DNA from: Cytophagales bacterium
Lineage (GTDB): Bacteria; Bacteroidota; Bacteroidia; Cytophagales; Cyclobacteriaceae
Reading direction: 5' to 3'
Assembly (NCBI GenBank): GCA_022360055.1
Contig: JAKSDO010000040.1
Span: 1 to 36,305, forward strand
Length of the DNA stretch: 36,305 nucleotides
Made by a program: the position numbers and the translations under genes. How positions within the stretch are numbered: position 1 is the stretch's first letter; every line of letters starts with the position of its first letter. Shown here one piece after another: positions 1 through 5,965 of this stretch. Under the pieces are notes generated by a model, which saw only the letters and a list, made by a program, of their open reading frames with translations, made no database searches and had not been told where the DNA came from.

Positions 1-34
1 AGGAGTTCAGTGTATTAGATTAGAATTTACAACT

Positions 35-254
35 ATGGATATCTTTACTAAACTTACAATAGAAAATGGCTGGATATTGAGCGCTGTTTATCTGGCCATA
101 TCCTATCTACCAATGTTTTTTGGTGGCGAAGGGGCCAGACGTATGGTAAACTTTTCCTTATTCCCTAATAATTCTTGAGGAAGAAAAGTTCTGCAACGAA
201 AGGTATGGCAAAGAATTCCATGACTATAAATCAAGTACAAGAAGATATTTATAA
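35..254 (+). pseudogene. remnant of an isoprenylcysteine carboxyl methyltransferase-like gene
   Basis: An ATG at 35 opens a 47-codon reading frame that ends at a TGA at 176-178. It encodes a membrane-like N-terminus with the segment ILSAVYLAISYLPMFFGG. A second frame starts around 171 and runs to a TAA at 252-254. It encodes EEKFCNERYGKEFHDYKSS followed by TRRYL, which resembles the C-terminal signature of the ICMT/PEMT membrane methyltransferase family (E-x3-YG-x-EF-x-Y-x5-RY). The two pieces are joined out of frame, and well over 100 residues of the usual roughly 200 are missing. I infer an internally deleted, dead gene. The family call rests on the C-terminal signature from memory. An alternative is two unrelated short ORFs. 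Confidence 0.5.
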
Positions 255-272
255 ATTAATAAAACATAGAGT

Positions 273-1058
273 ATGAAAAGTATACAATTTTTATCAGTGA
301 TGGTTTTAGCACTATTGATAAGCTGTGGGGCAATTGCCCAAAATCTTACCGGACGTGAAATTATACAAAAAGTAAAAGACCGGCCCGATGGCGACACACG
401 CTATTCCGAAATGAGCATGAAGCTTATAAACAAACGCGGAAGTAGCAGGGACCGGAAAGTGGTATCGAATTCAATGGATTTGGGCAAAGACAAAAAAACC
501 ATTATGTTCTTTCTTTATCCCGGTGATGTAAAAGGAACCGGATTTTTGACCTGGGATTATGACGAGATTGGAAAAGACGATGACAAGTGGCTTTACCTCC
601 CGGCTATGAAGAAAACCCGCCGGATCAGTGGAGCATCGGCAAAGAAGGATTACTTCATGGGGACCGATTTTACCTATGACGACATGGGAAGCAGAAATGT
701 GGATGAGGATACCCATAAATTGCTGCGCGAAGAAACCATGGAGGGGCATAAATGCTGGGTAGTGGAATCCACATCAAAAGACAAACGCGATATCTATTCC
801 AAAAAGATATCATGGATCCATCAGGATTGCCTGATCGCATTGAAGGTGGAATATTACGATAAGTTGGCAAAATTACACCGGGAACTTAAGCTGTCGAACA
901 TAAAAAAGGTCGACGGTTTCTGGGTTGCACATCAACTGCACATGACAAATGTGCAAACGAACCATCAAACCATTCTGACCATCGAAAACCCAAAGTATAA
1001 TATCGATATTAACGAAAGCCTTTTTACAGTGGCGAAATTGGAGCAGGGAAGTCTGTAA
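273..1058 (+). CDS. LolA-like outer-membrane lipoprotein-sorting family protein
   Basis: This 261-residue exported protein begins with a hydrophobic signal of about 22 residues. The sequence LISCGAIAQ allows either a lipobox (LISC) or signal peptidase I cleavage after AIAQ. The mature part has the pattern of the LolA-like family (PF17131-type): [15 protein letters not shown] near the N-terminus, then repeated beta-strand segments such as [33 protein letters not shown] and [12 protein letters not shown]. Family members usually sit beside an RND/MMPL transporter and a DUF1302 outer-membrane protein and are thought to help move lipids between membranes. The DUF1302 gene follows 84 bases downstream, but no RND gene is visible in the window. 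Family assignment is good; the substrate is unknown. Confidence 0.8.
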   Translation: MKSIQFLSVMVLALLISCGAIAQNLTGREIIQKVKDRPDGDTRYSEMSMKLINKRGSSRDRKVVSNSMDLGKDKKTIMFFLYPGDVKGTGFLTWDYDEIGKDDDKWLYLPAMKKTRRISGASAKKDYFMGTDFTYDDMGSRNVDEDTHKLLREETMEGHKCWVVESTSKDKRDIYSKKISWIHQDCLIALKVEYYDKLAKLHRELKLSNIKKVDGFWVAHQLHMTNVQTNHQTILTIENPKYNIDINESLFTVAKLEQGSL

Positions 1059-1066
1059 AAAGACAG

Positions 1067-1126
1067 GGCCGGAAGCCCGGAGATGGAATAAGGAGGGCCT
1101 GTAACTTCAGCCTTTCGACTCCGGCC
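1067..1126 (+). other. possible intercistronic stem
   Basis: GGCCGGA at 1067-1073 can pair with TCCGGCC at 1120-1126, followed by a T-rich stretch. The loop is long (46 bases), so this may be an mRNA processing or stabilising structure between the two genes rather than a terminator. Weak evidence. Confidence 0.2.
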
Positions 1127-1142
1127 TTTAATTTTTATACGT

Positions 1143-2363
1143 ATGAGAAAGATCGCATTTTTACTCGTATTACCGTTTTACGCAGTTGCACAAGGAGATG
1201 AAATAGAATATACATTCAACGGTTTTGCCGATACATACCATGCCGTCCGCAGTCAAAGCCCTTATGACTTTATGAGTTCCCGAAGTCGCTTGAGGACGGA
1301 ATTTGGTGCAACAAAAGGAAAGTCGTACCTCTTTGCATCTGTAAATTCGGTTTACAACGGTATTCTGGAAGAGGAGACCAGGATTGAACTCCGAGAAGTT
1401 TTTTTTAAATATTCCGGCAGTAATTGGGATTTTAAAGCCGGACGACAAATTATAATCTGGGGGGTTGCAGATGGTTTGCGCATTACCGATGTGGTCTCGC
1501 CTATGGATATGACCGAGTTTCTGGCTCGCGACTACGACGACATTCGTATTCCGGTTGATGCTTTTCGGGTAAAATACCTGAAATCAAATCTTAGTGCCGA
1601 ATTTGTCTTTGTTCCAGTACCCTCTTTCTTTATCATTCCTGATGCTCCAGATAACCCGTGGTCGGTTTTTCCACAAAGCAGCGACCCCCATTTTGAAGTA
1701 AACATGGAAAACACACCACTTAAAAAGATTTCCAACAGCGAATTCGGAGGAAGGTTTTCCTTCTTTTTATCAGGTATTGATTTTAGTTTTTCTGCGCTGC
1801 ATACCTGGAATAAAATGCCGGTTTTTCAGCGCAGTTATTCAACAAATAACGATACGGTTTTTGTTGAAGCACAACATAACCGGATGGATATGGTAGGGAT
1901 GGACTTTTCATTCCCAATAAGGCAATTTGTTGTGCGAGGTGAGGTCGCAGAATATTTTGGGGAATTACAAACGACAACCTCAGGCAACAATAAAGTCAAG
2001 CGGAATACCAGCAATTTTTTATTGGGTGTCGACTGGTATCCCGGAAATGACTGGACACTCACTTTTCAGTATTCGCACAAACTGATCCCTGATTATATCG
2101 ACAAAATAGAAACCAAGGAGAATACGGTACTCGCTACCTCGGGAATCACTAAAAAGGTTTTCCAGAATACACTAAGCCTGTCGACATTTACCTATTTCGA
2201 TGTGACAAACCAAAGCTTTTTTAATCGTACCAGCGCCGATTATTCCTTAACGGACGAAATCCACATGATGGCTGGTTACGACTGGTTTGAAGGCGACGAA
2301 GGAATGTTTGGTCTGTACAAAAACAATTCGGAATATTGGGTGAAAGCGAAGTTTAGCTTTTAA
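1143..2363 (+). CDS. DUF1302-like outer-membrane beta-barrel protein
   Basis: This 406-residue protein has a short signal peptide (MRKIAFLLVLPFYAVAQ) and ends in an aromatic beta-strand (YWVKAKFSF), as expected of an outer-membrane barrel. The stretch FKAGRQIIIWGVADGLRITD followed by VVSPMDMTEF matches the hallmark of the DUF1302 family, whose members often carry a WG-x-ADG-x-R-x-x-D motif. Alternating hydrophobic strands run to the end. It follows the LolA-like gene on the same strand and probably shares its transcript. By family context it may be the outer-membrane part of a lipid or hydrophobic-compound transport system; that role is inference. The next gene lies beyond a riboswitch and is a separate unit. 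Confidence 0.75.
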   Translation: MRKIAFLLVLPFYAVAQGDEIEYTFNGFADTYHAVRSQSPYDFMSSRSRLRTEFGATKGKSYLFASVNSVYNGILEEETRIELREVFFKYSGSNWDFKAGRQIIIWGVADGLRITDVVSPMDMTEFLARDYDDIRIPVDAFRVKYLKSNLSAEFVFVPVPSFFIIPDAPDNPWSVFPQSSDPHFEVNMENTPLKKISNSEFGGRFSFFLSGIDFSFSALHTWNKMPVFQRSYSTNNDTVFVEAQHNRMDMVGMDFSFPIRQFVVRGEVAEYFGELQTTTSGNNKVKRNTSNFLLGVDWYPGNDWTLTFQYSHKLIPDYIDKIETKENTVLATSGITKKVFQNTLSLSTFTYFDVTNQSFFNRTSADYSLTDEIHMMAGYDWFEGDEGMFGLYKNNSEYWVKAKFSF

Positions 2364-2577
2364 AAATGGTCGTTTGCACCCAATTCCCGGCGAATCTGTT
2401 CGTTTTCTTGAAAGCTGTAGCTTGATTTGTTGCTCATGCCAATTTCCGGTGTTTGGCTTTTCGGACCGTTTTGAAAAAAGTGTTTGCACCGAGCTTGTTG
2501 AGTTGATCTTCGGCTTCTTTACATGATTTTTTCTTGCCTATTCATCTTGCCTGGCTTACCTTTGAGTATAAATTAGT

Positions 2578-2655
2578 CAACGGGGTGCTTAATTGAAATT
2601 AGGCTGAGATAATACCCGTACACCTGATCTGGATAATGCCAGCGTAGGAATTGCT
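2578..2655 (+). promoter_or_regulatory. TPP riboswitch (THI element)
   Basis: The sequence contains the conserved THI-box blocks in order: GGGGTGC at 2582-2588, GGCTGAGA at 2612-2619, ACCCGT at 2623-2628, then CCTGATCTGGATAATGCCAG at 2632-2651-equivalent positions, followed by CGTAGGA. These are the thiamine-pyrophosphate-binding core segments of this aptamer class. It lies about 65 bases upstream of the methyltransferase start, and the third gene of the operon encodes ThiE, which fits thiamine feedback control. The leader between aptamer and start codon contains a pyrimidine run (TTTTTCCTCC), but I cannot tell whether control acts on transcription or translation. Confidence 0.95.
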
Positions 2656-2720
2656 AAATCCCTTCTTTGTTTTTCCTCCTTCGCATCATCATATCAGGTA
2701 CCACTTAAAAATACAGGCTT

Positions 2721-3446
2721 ATGAGTGATGTGGCAACACAAAAATTTGAATTGGCCCCTGCGGAATTGAGAACCTGGCAGGGACGCCGGGAGTGGTTTTT
2801 CAACCGCGACCATACGGATACCTACGAACTCTGGTATGAAGGCAGGTACAAACGCGCCGAAATCTGGCAAAAAAAAGTAATTGGCGATCTGATCAAAAAA
2901 GATTGCCGGATCAAAACACTGCTTGAATTCGGATGCGGAACCACCCGGTTTACCCGTTGGTGGCAAGAGATAGACATAGAGGCTACCGGTGGAGATATTT
3001 CTCCATTTATGCTTGGTCAGGGGGTGCACCTGTTTGATGGAGACCTGGTATTGGCCGATGCGCACCACATGCCCTTCAAAGATCAACTGTTTGATGCCCT
3101 GGCGTTCATTACTACTTTTGAATATTACCGAGATCCCGTTAAGGTAATTCGCGAGGCGGTACGCGTGGGTAAATACGGGATCGTTTTCGGCATGATGAAC
3201 CGGAATTCCCCCAAAGTGGTCAGAAGAAGGATACAACAGGCATTTGGCAAAAATCCATTTTATGTGACCGCGACATTTTATACCCCTCAGAAACTCATCG
3301 CATTGATTCACAAAGCGCTGAAAGGGCGGGATTATACCATAAGCTGGAAAATGACCGGACTGCCCAAATGGTTTCCCGTGCAGGAATGGCGCAGGTCTTA
3401 CGGTGATTTTTTTGGTTTGCATGTTCGGTTAAATGATGTGGAATGA
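2721..3446 (+). CDS. class I SAM-dependent methyltransferase in a thiamine operon
   Basis: A 241-residue soluble protein. LLEFGCGTTRFTRWW, near residue 73, is a class I SAM-binding motif I (E-x-G-x-G). It is followed by an acidic strand end at GGDISPFML and by DALAFITTFEYYRDPVKVIR, the usual motif IV/post-IV region of Methyltransf_11/25-type enzymes. It is the first gene after the TPP riboswitch and its stop overlaps the next start as ATGA (3443-3446), so it is translationally coupled to the AIR-synthase-like gene. No substrate can be read from the sequence. A direct role in thiamine synthesis is not established for such a protein. A Trm112-like gene downstream raises the possibility of a partner. 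Confidence 0.85.
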   Translation: MSDVATQKFELAPAELRTWQGRREWFFNRDHTDTYELWYEGRYKRAEIWQKKVIGDLIKKDCRIKTLLEFGCGTTRFTRWWQEIDIEATGGDISPFMLGQGVHLFDGDLVLADAHHMPFKDQLFDALAFITTFEYYRDPVKVIREAVRVGKYGIVFGMMNRNSPKVVRRRIQQAFGKNPFYVTATFYTPQKLIALIHKALKGRDYTISWKMTGLPKWFPVQEWRRSYGDFFGLHVRLNDVE

Positions 3447-4507
3447 GCGCTTTTGAAAATAATCTGGGGAAAATCTCCGATTTGACCTTCGAAAAGATAT
3501 TGTTCCCGAACTGCGGTTCGGAACGCAAGGAAGTGATCACAGGCCCTTCCTTCGGAGTTGATACTTCAGTCATAGCCATTGGACAGGGACAGGCCATGGC
3601 GGTATCCAGCGATCCGCTTTCATTGATACCGGCCATAGGGGCGGAAGCTTCTGCGTGGCTGTCCGTTCATCTGATCGCCAACGATATGGCTACGACGGGC
3701 TTTGCTCCTCAATACGCGCAATTCGTGCTCAATCTACCGACGGACCTTTCACCGGCCACCTTCCGCACGTATTGGGAACACCTTCACCGGTTTTGCAAGG
3801 ATCTCGGCGTAGCCATCACCGGTGGTCATACCGGACAAATAGAAGGACAAAACTCGACGGTTTCCGGTGGAGGTACGATGTTTCTGATCGCTCCGCAACG
3901 GGATATTCTCACCAGCGACAAAGCCAAACCAGGTGATGCCATCGTAGTGACCAAGGAAGCTGCGCTGGTAGCTACATCCATGCTGGCCATGTGTTTTCCG
4001 GAAACGGTAAAAAATAAACTCGGCCGGGAGATCCAGCAGTTGGCAAACACGAATTTTTACCGCACCTCTTCTCTGCGGGAGGCTTTGCTGGCATCGGATA
4101 TCCTGGATCCCGGCACGGAGTTGACAGCTATGCACGATGTGACCGAGGGAGGTGTACTCGGCGCCATAAGTGAAATGGCCAAGGCTGCCGGGGTAGGATT
4201 TACCGTAGATAGCGATCTGATACCTGTCGGAGAAGCCGTACAAGCCATTGCAGGGTTATTTGAGATCGATCCGAGATTCAGCATCGGGGCCGGATCAATG
4301 ATCATGGCTGTGCGGGAAAACCAGGTATCCAGGCTGATCAACCATTTAGGGAGCCATTCCATTGAAGCGGTTGCCGTAGGTAAATTTACTTCCCGGAACA
4401 AAGGGTGCAGGATCATTGAAAACGGAGAAGAAAAATCTTTTGCCTTCTCGGGCGAAGATCCGTATTGGGAATCCTTTTTCAGGGCCTATAACTCCGGATT
4501 AACATGA
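3443..4507 (+). CDS. AIR synthase-related ATP-binding protein (ThiL/HypE/PurM-like)
   Basis: A 354-residue member of the PurM/SelD/HypE/ThiL fold. The N-terminal half has GVDTSVIAIGQGQAMAVSSD and DMATTGFAPQYAQFVLNLP, matching the ATP/metal-binding region of this superfamily. ITGGHT sits mid-protein. The C-terminal half has MHDVTEGGVLGAISEMAKAA, equivalent to the HypE and ThiL glycine-rich motif. It overlaps the upstream methyltransferase and the downstream thiE by ATGA, all under a TPP riboswitch. I infer that it fills the thiamine-monophosphate kinase step or a related phosphotransfer. It looks closer to HypE-like AIR synthases than to textbook ThiL, so the exact reaction is uncertain. Confidence 0.75.
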   Translation: MSAFENNLGKISDLTFEKILFPNCGSERKEVITGPSFGVDTSVIAIGQGQAMAVSSDPLSLIPAIGAEASAWLSVHLIANDMATTGFAPQYAQFVLNLPTDLSPATFRTYWEHLHRFCKDLGVAITGGHTGQIEGQNSTVSGGGTMFLIAPQRDILTSDKAKPGDAIVVTKEAALVATSMLAMCFPETVKNKLGREIQQLANTNFYRTSSLREALLASDILDPGTELTAMHDVTEGGVLGAISEMAKAAGVGFTVDSDLIPVGEAVQAIAGLFEIDPRFSIGAGSMIMAVRENQVSRLINHLGSHSIEAVAVGKFTSRNKGCRIIENGEEKSFAFSGEDPYWESFFRAYNSGLT

Positions 4508-5190
4508 AACGGGCGATGCCTGAGATCATTAATGAGACACACATGAAAAAAAATAATATCAAGCTGGGGGGGCTGTATTTTGTCATGGACCCGTGCCAGC
4601 CTCAGGAAGTATTTTTTCCGGTACTTAAAGCGTCATTGGATGCCGGAATAGATATCATTCAACTGTGGAACAACTGGCCTGTGCAGTATCGCCCCTCGGA
4701 TAAGTTGAAATTTATCGAAAGGGTTGCCGAAATTTCGTCTCCGTATGAAATACCGTTATTGATCAATGAGGATTGGCAATTGCTTCAGCAAGCTCCCCTT
4801 CACGGAGTACACTTCGACAAGGTCCCGGCAAGTCTGGACCGCATCAAAAAAAGCATTGGCCGGAATTTTCTCGCGGGATTGACTTGCGGAAATAATTCGG
4901 AGGCTATCCAGTGGGCGGAATTGCACGGGATGGATTATATTTCATTTTGTGCCATGTTCCCTTCAAATTCGGTAGATACATGTGAAATTGTAAGGCATGA
5001 AACCGTATTGAAGGCGCGGGAAATTACCCGGATGCCGATATTTCTTGCGGGAGGGATAAATCCGTCGAACATAAAAAGGCTTAGCCGCCTGGACTTTCAA
5101 GGTGTGGCTGTCATCTCGGGAATCATGAATTCCAATGATCCTTCCGAGGCCATATCAGCCTATAAAAAGATACTGAAAGAAATGGGATGA
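4504..5190 (+). CDS. thiE: thiamine-phosphate synthase
   Basis: ThiE joins HMP-pyrophosphate and the thiazole phosphate to give thiamine monophosphate. The 228-residue protein has the family's TIM-barrel pattern: GIDIIQLWNNWP early, PLLINEDWQLLQQAPLHGVH in the middle (the IND-x-x-x-LA-x-x-x-x-x-GVH equivalent), GLTCGNNSEAIQWAELHGMD, then YISFCAMFPSNS and PIFLAGGINPSNIKRL near the C-terminus (GGI phosphate site). The ATG at 4504 overlaps the previous stop as ATGA, which supports that start; an in-frame ATG at 4543 is a possible alternative. The usual DY-x-x-x-GP-x-F-x-T-x-TK loop is altered to DYISFCAMFPSNS, so activity may need checking, although the divergence is common in Bacteroidota copies. 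Confidence 0.85.
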   Translation: MKRAMPEIINETHMKKNNIKLGGLYFVMDPCQPQEVFFPVLKASLDAGIDIIQLWNNWPVQYRPSDKLKFIERVAEISSPYEIPLLINEDWQLLQQAPLHGVHFDKVPASLDRIKKSIGRNFLAGLTCGNNSEAIQWAELHGMDYISFCAMFPSNSVDTCEIVRHETVLKAREITRMPIFLAGGINPSNIKRLSRLDFQGVAVISGIMNSNDPSEAISAYKKILKEMG

Positions 5191-5285
5191 AGATCTCCGG
5201 GAAATGTAAAATCGGGTCGGACGAAAAACAGACGTTTGTGGATGGAAATTTGTGGGTCGGGCAGACGGCCGTTTTACCCGATTAA
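5187..5285 (+). CDS. tiny ORF coupled to thiE
   Basis: An ORF of 32 codons starts at an ATG that overlaps the thiE stop as ATGA (5187-5190) and ends at TAA 5283-5285. The peptide is hydrophilic (MKISGKCKIGSDEKQ onward) and matches nothing I recognise. The ATGA coupling is the same type used between the three genes upstream, which is the main reason to list it. It could be a real small protein, a coupling leader, or chance. Confidence 0.25.
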   Translation: MKISGKCKIGSDEKQTFVDGNLWVGQTAVLPD

Positions 5286-5323
5286 TTTTGGTATATGGAA
5301 AAATCAACCGGAAACAACTACTT

Positions 5324-5439
5324 ATGATCAGAAAAAAATATCCGTATGAAACCGGTAAGACCGGAACAAACTCACGACACACACGAGCATGATTATATTG
5401 CTCTGGGCGTCAGCAAACTATAAAAATATAAACAGATGA
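5324..5439 (+). other. two ATGA-linked mini-ORFs leading into the Trm112-like gene
   Basis: A 10-codon ORF (5295-5327) ends in TGA overlapping an ATG at 5324. That 22-codon ORF ends at 5392, overlapping an ATG at 5389. The resulting 16-codon ORF ends at 5439, overlapping the Trm112-like start at 5436. All overlaps are ATGA. The arrangement would allow ribosomes to re-initiate step by step. The peptides themselves look unremarkable. Confidence 0.3.
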
Positions 5440-5699
5440 AAAAAACACTAATTGATAAACTGTGTTGTCCGATGGACAAAAAAGCGCTTCAACTCCGGAT
5501 TTTCAAAAAAGATGACGAGGAGATCATTGAGGGGCTCTTCACCTGTACGGAATGCGGCAGATATTATCCCGTTGTTCACGGGTTGCCCATCATGACTCCG
5601 GATGAATACCGGGAAAAGGCACTGGAAGAGCCTATCCTGAACAAATGGGGCATTGCACCACGCCATAAAGATCCGAAACGGTTTTTGCTTGAAGGGTAA
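5436..5699 (+). CDS. Trm112-like (UPF0434/YcaR family) small protein
   Basis: An 87-residue protein. LIDKLCCPMDKKALQLRIF at the N-terminus and FTCTECGRYYPVVHGLPIM in the middle fit the Trm112p family: a CP-x-x motif, a zinc-knuckle-like C-x-x-C and the YPV-x-x-G-x-P-x-M/L segment. The first knuckle reads CCPMD, so the second cysteine of that pair is replaced by Asp; only CTEC is intact. Partial zinc sites are seen in other bacterial members. In eukaryotes and archaea Trm112 binds and activates SAM methyltransferases that modify tRNA, rRNA and release factors. In this window a methyltransferase of unknown target lies in the same presumed operon. The pairing is inference. Confidence 0.8.
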   Translation: MKKTLIDKLCCPMDKKALQLRIFKKDDEEIIEGLFTCTECGRYYPVVHGLPIMTPDEYREKALEEPILNKWGIAPRHKDPKRFLLEG

Positions 5700-5965
5700 A
5701 CAAGATTCGATGGAAAGGCAACTTTCATAAATCCAAAATCTCAAGTAGGTTTTTGATTTGAAACAAAGGATACTTACACTGGAAGTACCTTGTCTGCAAA
5801 ACAATAAAAGCCTGCTAAAGGGTGCTCAAACTTTTTTTACGGCGCCACTTATTATGGAGTTCTTCAACTCCTTTGCGGAACTTGTACGGGTAATGAATTT
5901 GATTTTTTTCCAGGAGGCTGGCACGAAACATTGCTTATTTTTGATAAGAGCTAATTTTTTAAACT
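5700..5965. other. intergenic region with possible promoter
   Basis: No convincing gene is visible. TATTTTTG at 5936-5943 matches the Bacteroidota -7 consensus TAnnTTTG and lies 22 bases before the start of the next gene. No TTTG -33 element stands at the usual spacing, so the promoter call is weak. Confidence 0.3.

Noticed and set aside
2360-2520. Two small minus-strand reading frames (about 32 and 25 codons) overlapping at ATGA, both containing LGAN
   Set aside because: The first has no start codon, the second overlaps the end of the DUF1302 gene, and neither resembles a known family. I treat them as chance or unidentifiable remnants.
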